Shown here one piece after another: positions 12,101-22,500 of a stretch of 64,000 nt of DNA; within the stretch, counting starts at the first letter, position 1, and every line of letters starts with the position of its first letter. Location of the stretch: contig NW_017804653.1 of assembly GCF_001625305.1 (NCBI RefSeq), positions 447,446 to 511,445 of the forward strand. Direction: 5' to 3'. The translations under genes and the position numbers were made by a program. Origin of the DNA: Branchiostoma belcheri (lineage: Eukaryota > Chordata > Leptocardii > Amphioxiformes > Branchiostomatidae). The notes beneath the pieces are model-generated. The model was not told where the DNA came from and ran no database searches. It saw only the letters and a program-made list of their open reading frames with translations.

Positions 12101-15100
12101 TTACCAAAACAACACCTATCCAAATAGAATGAAATAAAATTTACTCCACTGAACCAAATTTTTTTTATGTTGTTGATTTTGCAGGCACTGCTGTTGAGTA
12201 GAGAGCTGGCTGCAGCTGAGAGACACAGGCACAACAGCAGCTTCAGTCTGGATAATGTCAGTGAAGAGGAACAGGTTAGAACAGCCTCAAAATGTCTCAT
12301 TCAGTCCACTCCTTTTTCATAAGTAGAGGGTTTGTGGGCATTCTCTTCCCTTGAAAAAGTTTGAAATCTAGAACCCTCTTACAGACGCTATTTCCTATGT
12401 TTCGTAGGGCAAGTTTTGTGATTAAACACTCACTCACTCACTCACACTCAATAACTCTCATTCACTCTTACTCATTCTCACCCCTTCTATGGGCATAGCT
12501 AAGCACCTCTGCATAAGACACATAATTAAACACACATAAAAAGGATTTTGTGAAACATAAAGATAATCCTCCTTGATGACTTCTTTACAGATGCGGAGGG
12601 CACTGGAGAATAGCATGGTGGACGTCGCTTCAGAGGAAGCTCCCAAACCGCAGGATTTGACCATCATGTCTCCCTGTGTGCTGACACCATTGAACAAGAC
12701 AAACAACCAAAAGCCAGACTTGGACAAAAGCAAGCCCTCCTCCCTAAAACCGCCTCCGGAAGCCAAACTCTTCTCCATCGTTGGCGAGAAAAACGTGAAC
12801 GGAACAAGCGGAGAGAATGCGTCAGACATGCTGGACTTTATCGAGGGAAATGAGTCAGAAACCTTCGAGATTCAGTACATGGAGGAGCCGCAAACCGTGG
12901 GTCTGTGTGGGGGAAATGACAATCCCAGATACGCCTCTCCGGAGCAGGTAAAGCGAAGACACCACTCAGAAGGTGGCACAACAAAACTGGGCCTGTCCAA
13001 CAGCAGCAAGAAGAAACGGCTCAGCTCTCCTGGTAGTGTTAGGGCTCCGCTGGCAAGAAGCAAGGGGCAAAGGACTCTAGGGAAATGGTTAAAACGTAAC
13101 TGCTTCACAGTAGGCAGCGGAGCAAAGGAAAGCTGCAAAGAAATTCTCAAAGACCAGTCTAACAGTGGTGGTAGTGGTGGCAAAAGAAGGAAGGAAGAGA
13201 AGAACATGCCGGAAGAAGAAATCACAGACAGCTCGCAAGACGATGAGATGCATTCTTCAACACAGCTGACAGAAGTTAGAAGAAGGAAGGAAGAGGAAGA
13301 AATTGCTGTCAGCTCTCAAGATGATGAGACGGATTCTTCTACACAACTGAAAGAAGTCAAAAGAAGGAAGGAAGAGAAGATCATGTCAGAGGAGGAAATT
13401 ACCATCAGTTCTCAAGATGATGAGGCGAATTCTTCAACACAACTTGAGAAGATCCAAAGAACGAAGGAAGAAAAGAGTATACCTGTAGAAGACAGTTCTG
13501 AAGAACCACAGTCATCAACCGACTTGGAAGACATAGCCATCTCCAGTGAGCTAGAGACAACAAGCGAAAGTGATGCATTCCCACAGAAGACTGTCAAGGA
13601 ACCTGTGAAGAGTTCGGAAGACGAAAGTGAGAGTGAGCAAGACGATTGCCAAGAAGTTGCAACTCAGAAGAAGGATCCTAAAAAATCATGCACTGTAACA
13701 GTCAGAAATGGCCATGCTACTGATATAGTGTCTGCAGATGAGGTTGTCGCCGAATTTCACAGAGACCTAGCAGAAGATTCGTCAGAAGAGAAACCCGAAT
13801 CTGAGGCTACGAACGCGGAGGCTGTCTCGTTGCAACGTCAAGCAAGCAGCAGCGGCGACAACGCTGCCGACCCCAACAACAACCAGGACTTAAACAACAA
13901 CTCTGAGGCTGATGTGGAAAGCGAAAGCGACAAGGAAAACCAGCAGCCAGAGGAGGAGGTCGTAGGTCAAGGGTCGGTCCCTGCCGTGACCCTGCCTGAC
14001 TGGGTGACTGAGCATGCTCAGCAAGGTAATTTAAGTCAACTTTATGGTCCTTCAAGTTAATTCAAGTCAAAGCTAGCTTTGACTGTAACTTTGTAGTACA
14101 CAAAAATTTTAAATGGTACATTTGTATTTGTTTTTACAATGTATGTCCAAGACATTACTTATATATTTTTATAGATTTACGTATGTTAAGATGTTAAATG
14201 TACTGTGGTATACAGCAGATTCTTAACATCTAAGGGCAAGAAAAATAGTAGAATCATTTTTCTTTAGAAATGAAACATAATTAGTTTTTGCTGGCATTAT
14301 ACTAGTATTTTATTTTATCTTACATGATGCACCCTAAAATTTTTTGTGCACCCCATTTTGTAGGTTGGGTGCACTAGTGCAACTATTCCCAAAAACGAAT
14401 TTCGAGCCCTGAATGTAGATGACCATATTTTTAGCTGCCTTGTATCACTTGTTGTCAATTACTAGTAACCATTGATTCATTCATTCATTCCAGGAGATCA
14501 GAGTTACCGACAGAAGGAGGATGAGGACTTCAGGAGGGCGATGGAGGAAAGTCTGGCCATGCAGAGACAGCAGGAGGAGAAGGAGGAGGAGGAGCTAAGG
14601 AAAGCCAAGGAGCTCAGTCTGCAAGGTGAAGACATCTTCTCAGACATGTCTTAAGGGTGGCGAGGTGGTTACTTAGGGTTTTTGACTTCTCTTTCACCAA
14701 CATAGCTTAACAATATGTAAAGATGGCAAGGTGATCTCCTGGTTGTTCTAAAGGGCATAGCTTCTAAAGGTTTTGGGTTCAAATCCTTAGCAGAGTTGTT
14801 GAATCGAAAGGTGCTGGGATTGAATCACTTCCCTTGGGAAAGGCACTTTCCACCCATTTCCTCACTCGACTCAGGTAAAAATGACTACCTAGCTTTGACT
14901 AAGACATATACTTGCTTGTGATATGGTGAGAGATAACTGCAAATATTTACCATTTACAGTATGCTAAAGATCTTGTTTATGTATTTCTTATTTCAGAATT
15001 TGAGAATGACCAGTTTGACATGAGTCTGTATGAAGATATGGAAGATGAAGAAGCCCTGGTAGAGATCACCAGGTCTGTGGAGGAAGCCGAGGCCATGAAG

Positions 15101-16557
15101 AAAAACGCTGAGGTTAGTTTGGAGCTGGAGTATTTCATTTTTAGATTGTTTTTGTTCAATAGATCAGTGATCCTCTTGATTCTATTCATCAGAAAAGGCC
15201 TGTTTGTGCCTGTATACATGATACATGTAGTGTAAGACCTCTGTACATTTTAGTTGTATTATGATGTTTGCAGGTTTCTAACAGTGATTTTTTTTTGCTT
15301 TTCCAGACTGGGGACCTGCCCTACTCCTTCCGTCTGGTCAGCGTGGTGAATCACATCGGCAAGAAATCATCCTCAGGTCAGTTCAACTTCTTTGTCTTCT
15401 TCATCTTCTCGAGTATCCTCCAACAACCTCTAAATGTTTTATATCAGGGCATGGTTTATAGCTGGGCAGCTGCCAACCTGGCTGACAATAAGTGACTGAC
15501 GAAAAAGTAGTGGATGGTACATGAAATGTCTGACAATTTTCGAAATGTTGCTTGAGTAACAATTTCTTGTGTATCTCATTACCTGGATGTCTAACCTTCA
15601 TCGACATAACCTGACATTGTGTGACAATGTTTTTGTCAGTGAAGGTTTGACATCCAGGTAATAAGATATGCCAAAAAACATTTACTCAAGCAACTGGATA
15701 TGATTTTAAGAATGGTCAGGCATTTCAGGTAGCATCCACTACCTTTCATCAGTCACACTAGTGTCACTCCTAGTGTCACTGATAAAGAGCATGTGAAGAA
15801 AGGTAGTGGACACTACCTGAAATGTCTTGACCGTTTCCAAAATCATATCCAGTTGCTAATGAGTAACTGTTTTTTGGTCTGCCAATATTTTCTTAGTTTT
15901 TATTTTGTTTCACTACCGGTAACATTTTTACATATTTTTCCCCAGGCCACTACATCAGTGATGTTTATGACATGCAGAAGCAAACATGGCTGAAGTGGGA
16001 CGATGCACAGGTGGACAAAACCACCGAGAAGTTTGTCAGGGAAAACCGCCAGACTTCTGGATACATCTTCTTCTATATGAACAAGTAAGGATTTCTTTGA
16101 TATAAGAAATAAACAAGAACGAACAAGAATCTTCTGTTTTTCGCCTTTTTTTTTTTGCCTATGTTGTTTCTCTTGCTATCTCTGTAGCAAGATCATTAAG
16201 GTGTACAGAGAGGTCTTGCTATCCCTTTGCACACCTGATTTTGTAGAACTCTAGTAGTTTGAAGCACTATTAGTTGAATAATTTCCTTTGCTCAATATGT
16301 AGGTCATTGTGGAGTTTTGAATTGCCAAAACATTTTGTACTTACTAGTAACTTGATTGTAGAGAAGATTTTTACAGTTTCTCTGTTTATTCACAAATTAC
16401 TCTGTTTATTCATAAGACATTTTTTGAGTGTTTTTATACTAGCTCTCTGATAAATGTTTTGCAATGTATGAGTACTGTTGTAACCACATTGTATCTTGTT
16501 TTTCTGCCTTCTTGTAGGGACTGTTTTGATGATGTGATGGCACAAACTCAGCACTGA
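3128..16557 (+). CDS. USP37: Ubiquitin carboxyl-terminal hydrolase 37 (USP37/26/29 family)
   Basis: The 23 coding exons are 3128-3301, 4028-4199, 4553-4668, 5012-5089, 5524-5699, 5945-6027, 6143-6206, 6706-6822, 7256-7384, 8012-8147, 8666-8764, 9190-9347, 9830-9881, 10081-10160, 10543-10746, 11568-11769, 12185-12274, 12591-14025, 14494-14625, 14997-15112, 15307-15376, 15946-16084 and 16518-16557. All have GT-AG junctions and sum to 1353 codons plus stop. The product is a cysteine protease that removes ubiquitin chains and, in vertebrates, opposes APC/C-Cdh1 at G1/S. Domains: an N-terminal PH-like domain (about 1-115); the Cys box NTCYMN with catalytic Cys335; zinc ribbon CxxC pairs at 477/480 and 526/529; the RVLILHLKRY strand; a long insert with three ubiquitin-interacting motifs (about 706-719, 1196-1212 and 1218-1233); and the His box GHYISDVYD with His1296. 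A KEN box at 1158-1160 sits just before UIM2, as in human. The 1435-bp exon 18 makes the protein longer than human USP37 (979 residues). USP26/29 are mammalian derivatives, so USP37 is the natural name. Confidence 0.96.
3325..3860 (+). mobile_element. LINE 3' end interrupted by a tRNA-derived SINE
   Basis: At 3335-3415 one frame reads WNSLPPRTVGAS, the typical end of a non-LTR retrotransposon reverse-transcriptase ORF. At 3768-3860 the usual tail of the same family follows (agctactgctgcgccacatg, then a poly-A run). Between them, about 3430-3665 on the minus strand is a tRNA-like SINE with an A-box-like block (tagtccagtggttagcg) and a B box (gagttcgaatcc). The insertion lies in USP37 intron 1. 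Confidence 0.6.
6300..6610 (+). mobile_element. tRNA-derived SINE in a USP37 intron
   Basis: A promoter-like head (gtggttagggttgttgactc) and a B box GGTTCGAATCC near 6369-6379 are followed by ccacagtgtagtgtccttgg. This is the same general layout as SINEs elsewhere in the window. The folding is too poor for a working tRNA gene. Confidence 0.6.
7795..7955 (+). mobile_element. Tandemly duplicated LINE 3' tail
   Basis: Two or three adjacent copies of the motif aagctggtgtgttatgccaa followed by agggcagttatactggctat and acagatacag. The same tail ends several other LINE fragments in this window. Confidence 0.6.
9395..9560 (+). mobile_element. LINE 3' end fragment in a USP37 intron
   Basis: The sequence has the family's ORF-end pattern (ctcgctgccaccaagcatca), then agctggtgtgttacactgaa and gggcagttataccggctata, closing with acagatacagg. 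It is 5'-truncated and non-coding now. Confidence 0.55.
10860..11530. repeat. Minisatellite in USP37 intron 15
   Basis: Degenerate units of about 15-20 bp of the type ACACTGTAACATTTGTAAG are arranged in a higher-order period of roughly 110 bp that includes aagagagtgtatcatttgca and acactaatgtattgaagac. Long open frames across it on the minus strand are products of the repeat. Confidence 0.85.
13190..13570 (+). repeat. In-frame acidic tandem repeat in USP37 exon 18
   Basis: Four imperfect units encode a basic RRKEE-type stretch followed by an EE-I-x-x-SSQDDE core and SSTQL. The cores are centred at residues about 921 (ITDSSQDDE), 948 (IAVSSQDDE), 980 (ITISSQDDE) and 1025 (IAISSELE). The unit length is about 27-45 residues. 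The block lies in the disordered insert between the two halves of the protease fold. Confidence 0.8.
14690..14900 (+). mobile_element. Decayed SINE-like sequence
   Basis: It contains a B-box-like ggttttgggttcaaatcc and the SINE body phrase cccttgggaaaggcactttc, then cctcactcgactcagg. It lies between the two UIM-encoding exons of USP37. Confidence 0.45.
15507..15865. mobile_element. Foldback element, family 1
   Basis: The left arm starts gtagtggatggtacatgaaa and runs through gttgcttgagtaac and tacctggatgtc. The right arm returns as gacatccaggtaata, ttactcaagcaactggat and caggtagcatccactacc. A third partial arm follows at 15798-15865. The whole lies in the intron before the USP37 His-box exon. 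The same family recurs at 34312-34492. Confidence 0.75.
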
Positions 16558-18410
16558 CTGTCCTCGAGCACACTACAAACACTGGAGCAGTGATGAAAAC
16601 ATCAGCCAGAGACAGACATACAGTCTTAGAGTTAGACATATGTACATTGTACTATTGCCAATTATTTGATACATACAGTCTTTGATACATACATACTGTC
16701 CTCTTTATATGTACTATGTCCAGTCAAATTATTTGATAGGACAGACTGTTCTAAACTGTGTAGCAGGGGCCCTGTATAGTCATGGTCCACCCTTTAGCAC
16801 TGAGTTCTGTAGGTTCCTGCAAACACTGTTAAACTTACATTGTATAGGCTACAGATGTACATCTAGCTTTCAGCTCACTTGTTAAATTGTGATTGTTAGA
16901 GCAAAGAGGTTCTATTTAAATGATAGTGATGACCTTTTTCTATTTGTATACCTACTTGGTTACATCAGAATAGTTTCCTAACTGTATTTCATGGTCCAGC
17001 CTATAGCACTGACTGTTTTCTTTTGCAACTTACATGTAACAAACAGTGGAGCAATGGTGGATCAGTCAGCCAAAGATACTGTATGCATGTGGTACATGTT
17101 GTAAGATGTGGAATTCTATCCCCATAGCAAGAGATTCCAAGACAAGCATGACTGTGAACATCAGATCTATGGTTGTCTACTTTCAATACTTGCGTATTCT
17201 TTATTTTGTCTCCAAAGTCTTTTGCAACATTTGATAATCCTTCATAAGATCTTACTGGAATGTTTTGCATTTAACATGACTCAATGACCATTCTATGTCT
17301 ATTGTTAGAAGTTCTATGTGCTGTTGCATGATGAACATTGGTTAACAGGGAGACTGTATTGAGTTGTCACATATCTGGGTTGCAAGTTGACTTTGATGAT
17401 CAGTAAGTCGCAATAAGATTTTTTGCCAAGACTGTAGCAAACAGAACTAGGTTTCCTGCATTTCAAAGATTATAAACAAAATGTATGTCATAGTACTTAA
17501 TTAGAATCTCTGATTATATAAATGTCCTTTGTTAAGAGAAAATAGTGTACTTCGAAAGCATTTATTAAATACGTTGTATCTTGTTGAATACAAATATGCA
17601 AACTCTAACATGTCTGCAATTTGAGAATGCTACAAGGCATGTTGCACCTTTTGTGAATTAGAAGTATGCCATAACATTAAAAAAAGACATTCTATATATT
17701 AAGTCTAGAGTATTAAGGAAATACTTTTTGTGTTCATCATATACTAGTAGTTGTCTTCTTTGCATCAACTTCTCTTGGTAGCAGATAAATATGATATAGC
17801 TGTCACAAGACTTTATCCTGCCAGTTTCTGCTGCAATGTCCCACATGGTTTTGTGCAATGAGAAAAGAATAATTGCATTATAAGTTGCGTATGGAGCATG
17901 TAATACATATGTTAGCAACACTGCATTGAACATGTTACGGATAAGTTATAAAACTTTGTTGGTTCGCTTTCCTGCAAAAGTACAATGTACAGATTTCACT
18001 TAGAAGAAGTTATGTTCGCTTGTATATGCTTAGCCGGCTTAGCTACATATACTTGAAGCTTGCATGTAGTCTCTTTGCAAGACTTGTGTACTTGAATCTT
18101 TGTATTGTGATACAGAGGTGATATATTGAGATTTCTATACACTTTGAAAAGTTTGCAGAACTGTACATAAGCCTATGATGTCAGATTACTAGCAGATCAC
18201 AAGTTACATGTACCTCTCTCCTGTCTTTCATACTGTTGAAAAGATCAAATCGTCTTTTGGTGAAAACATCAAACAGCAAATCGTCTTTTGTTTATCTTAA
18301 CTTGAAAAGAGTATACATGAACATGTACTTCTTGTAATTACACTAAAGAACTGTCCGAAACTAACGTTAGATTGTCTAGAATTCTGCTGACAGAAGAAAT
18401 AAATGAAAAC
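16558..18410 (+). other. USP37 3' untranslated/downstream region
   Basis: AT-rich, with no coding signal. A candidate poly-A signal AATAAA is at 18398-18403. A nearer cleavage site cannot be excluded, so the length of the 3'UTR is uncertain. Confidence 0.4.
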
Positions 18411-18579
18411 ATGTTCAGTGAAATGCTGTTGAGTTACGCCTTTTCTTTGCTTTATTTGCTAGACTTTTAAATTATCATGGTAAGATAGCCTCCACTATAG
18501 CCTGGGTACCATCCTATTTGTATGCCAGGGCTCCCACACTCGCTTTCCTAACAACTGTTTTTGAATCCGCGTTGTAGTC

Positions 18580-18989
18580 TAAGGCCACACCACCTTAATT
18601 TTATGGACGAAATCCGCGCGCACATTGATTTTCGCCTGTTCTCAAAAAAAAAAAAAAAAGATCACGTCCACCAAGGCTCTGGCCTGGCTCTAGGCCTGGG
18701 TAGTCCATGGATGTAAGCGACAATACGGAGCCGGGCACCCAGGCTATCGAAGCTTCACGACTCAAGAACTTAGTACATACGTACAGTGCCGATTCATAAA
18801 TTCTGCAAAAAGCCATCATGTACAGGCTTGTGGTATACGTACTACCGCATATTCACAATACCAGCTTTTTATTTCTGTGGTTTAGTAGCATTTTCATTTT
18901 TGGCCGTATTTTTTTTTTATTCGCCCGCGCGCACTAGTTTAGGGATCTTCAGAGGATGTCATCCATAAAATGAAGTCGTTGTGGCCTAA
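18580..18989. mobile_element. Short inverted-repeat element (MITE-like), family 2
   Basis: The ends TAAGGCCACACCACCTTAAT and, in inverse, ccataaaatgaagtcgttgtggcctaa form terminal inverted repeats of about 28 bp. The interior has cgcccgcgcgcactagttta and an imperfect inner palindrome. A related copy is at about 54434-54720 and a lone end is at 37134. Confidence 0.7.
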
Positions 18990-19229
18990 TGGTAAGAACT
19001 AAGAAATCAAAGCTGAATTCTTATCTGCAAACAGATATTGGCTTGGACTAATGTTTTCTGGCCGTTCTGCAGTTCTGCCATTCAACCATTCGGAAAATGT
19101 GAACATTTTCCGTTGCAAACGTCTGTCTGGAGACAAGTGTGTTGATTGACTGGTCTATAAGCAACCAGGAAGTTGACCCCATTGCGATCCTCCCACAAAG
19201 ACGACTCACATGGTTCTTTGTCAACTACT

Positions 19230-19590
19230 AACCCCGGAATGACGTCAAAGGTTCAGGTGACCAATCAGGGTCAGTGCTGGGCTTGGGACCGCTCCCTGCA
19301 CAAGGCCGAGGATTTCCTGCGTTTTTACCCCAAATTGCATCGATTTTTCGCCACTTCTGGACCTGCAAGGATGGAGAAAAGAGGCCGGAGCCTCTACAGA
19401 ACTGTTTGGAGCCCTGTGCATCCACTAGCCGCGTGATCGGCTGTTTATTTCGCCGTAATTCGGAAGGTGAACCGAGCCGGTGCCAGCCAGCCATCTGATC
19501 AGCCGTGTGTGTGCACGCAGTGCGCCGGGGACTGACGCTTGACGGTGTTGGCTGTTATTTTGACCCGAATCTGACGTTTTTCGACCCAAA
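19230..19590 (+). promoter_or_regulatory. Cyclin Y promoter-like region and 5'UTR
   Basis: Directly upstream of the cyclin Y ATG is a GC-richer segment with a perfect CRE, TGACGTCA, at 19241-19248. A CCAAT box in the context gaccaatcag follows at 19261-19265. No TATA box is visible. The transcription start cannot be fixed from sequence. Confidence 0.45.
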
Positions 19591-22500
19591 ATGGGGAACG
19601 CGAACGCCTGCTGTGTGGCGCCACAGGGACAGAGGGGCAAAAAGAAGGACAGGTCGGATGTCTACGCGCCAGAACCGGAAGTACCGAAGGAGGAAAGCAG
19701 CGCTAACCTCCAGCATATCAGCGACAGGGAAGTCGCCGAAGGTACAGTATACCCCCCCCCCACTTCATCACATGCATGCTTGTTGTTGTAGAGTTACAAA
19801 ACCTCGTAAACACTTTTCTATATCATAAATCTACAGTTATAATCTTTTCCTGTAAGCCTCCTTTATGTTAGATCAAGTTGATCGTAGGGATCTTGCGAAA
19901 GACCTTCGTATCGCTGTTTGTGAAACTGAGTGACAAACAAAGCATCGGCCATGTTCACCAAAGCTAAAGCTATCAGCTGATGACACTTTATCGATCGTGC
20001 TAGCCCTATCCCTTTCCCTATAGTGTTATGTCAAATGTGAACAGTCCTAGATCCAAAACCTACCATTTTTGTGTTGATACAGCCTTAAAGATACCTCATA
20101 GTTTTCCTGTAAATTCACATGACATAACACATGATGCTTGCCCCCCACCCCACACACATGCAGGGCATACATGTGCCAGACTTCCATTTTTGACAGCTGG
20201 GCCGAACCCTCTGCCCTACATACTAGTAGTATACATGCACATATACTACAGGCCTGTAATGGTGTACAGTGTTGTGTAGTTTCCAAAAGGAAAATCTGTA
20301 TCATTTCCTTAAAATCCACCAGCATCCCCAGATTTTGAACTCTCTCCTGCACTTCCTGTTTGCTGAAGTTCACACAGTGTTTACTTTGAAATTACGGGTA
20401 CAAATACTGGATCAGTCGTCCTTTGACAGAGTGTGCATAGTCTTTTTTTTTTGCGGGGTGAATAAATTGTAGAAATCGACCTAAAAAGGGTATTAATTGG
20501 CCAGAGAAGGTAGCCGGCCAGAGAAGCTCCATTTCCCCGCCGAGAATGAGGGGATTACTTTTATGTCTTTTCATCGTACCGAGATCTCACAGACTTCTCG
20601 GCAGGCAAATGGAGCTTCTCTGGCCGGCTACCTTCTCTGGCCAATAAATACCCTTTTTAGGCCGATTTCTATGATTTATTCACCCTGTAAAAGAAGGCTG
20701 GTGGAGACTATTTCTTTGGCAAATCATACTAGTATTTTAAACAGCTGATATCTTCAAGGTATTTGATGGAAAGAGAAGTGCCAAGGCTCAAGATGGGAAA
20801 GACTGAACGGAGAATTAAACTATTAATTTGATGTCATAGAAGGTATGCCACACTGGCATTCTTATGGATTGACATCATTTTTAGCCATTAACTGTTAATG
20901 ACAAAAGATCTGTGTCTTCACCATTGTTGTTGAGCTGACCATTATCTTATTAATACTTAGTCATTAACCTAATTAGAGTGACATCCAGGCTATGCTAATT
21001 GCTAAATGATAAATTGAATAAAATTTGTGACAGAGGCAATATGTTGTCCTTAGGAACAGTTACCCTTACTATATGTTTGTCTACAACCTGTACAATAAAT
21101 GTAATTGTGACTGCAACAAGAAACAAAACCAATCCCCCTGGCAGCTTCCTGTTTAACTGCAGCTCAGAAGGTTAGATATACATCCTGCTCAGCTGCAAGT
21201 GTAAGTGGAAATGAGCTGGAAACTATATGATGCTGCTTCATGTCCAAGTGCAGATCAGAAGGTTGGAAGCATAGAGGTACTAGTATACAACAATGTATAT
21301 TCTCTGCAACTGAAAGTGGAAATAAGTTGGAAACTACTAGTACTAGTACTGCATGTGTGCAAATTTACTTGTCCAATGTCCAGTAATTGTAAGTCGTGTC
21401 ATTATGGTAGAAGCAGCAAGGACCAAAGCAACCCTAGCTTGACGCCATATGGATCAATTTCAGTGGATTTACTAGAGTCGTAGAGAGCAGCCCTGGGTTC
21501 AATCTCGCATCTCGGACACTAAAGTGCATTTCATCATTTCGTATGATGACGTAAAGCCAGCTGAGTGACCCCGTGTATGGAGGAGCTTCAGACGTCAAAC
21601 CTGTCTACGTTACGTAAATGTAACTAAATATACTTATGGAGAACAGTTAGGGTCAACCTCATGTACTACAGGCTGAAAAACGTAAGACTTGAGAATCTGC
21701 ATGTCCCTCTAGTATCTATCAGAAAAGCAATTTGCTAGCTATACTCAGCCGAAGAAGAATCCCTGCATGAATAGCAAAGTTCTTTGATCACAACCATTTA
21801 TTTTTCACGAGCCGACGTTTCGATGACCGTCTGTCATATTTTCATCAGGGCAATTCTGACTGGTTTACTGTGCACTGACGCTAGATGTTACTTGGTGCAT
21901 AGTGCACTAAAGGTGTTACATAGTTCACAGTGCACTGTTACTTGGTTCACTGTATACTGTATTGCTCCGATCCTTTCCCCCAATACATGTACACGTACAG
22001 TGCCATATTTAACATCCCCGGCATCATTATGCCAACATGTCAGACTTGAAGTCGGCAGGAATCCCAACAATGCAGGATAATCTGTCTGATGACATCCACT
22101 TAAATATACTCCCCTCTCTCTGACACATTCTATTATGTGCTCAACGTACATGCCAAGATATTACACCATGTGCTATCAGGGCTAGAAATGGCCACCTATA
22201 AAACTATAACCTTCAATCTGCAAAAGATTGTTTAGGATTTCATTTTATGACAGACAAATTGCAATTTTGCACGTTAAAAAACATGCAGGCTTGGTATCAA
22301 AAAAACAGAAATTAACCAAGTATCAGCATTATTATACTTCATCCTAGATCAGATGTAAGCTTGAAATTAGATTTGCAGTTCACACATTTTTCCTTGTTGA
22401 AGTCTGTACATATCAAATGATAATGTACATCTTTTACTAAATTTTGTGTACTGTAACTTAAGATTATAAAGAGGAGGAAACCTTTGTCAACTACAGTGTT

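Noticed and set aside
12458..12829. Minus-strand open frame of 123 codons
   Set aside because: It is the antisense shadow of USP37 exon 18.
19173..19498. Overlapping open frames upstream of cyclin Y
   Set aside because: GC-rich 5' region frames; the MGN start at 19591 fits the family and has its own context.
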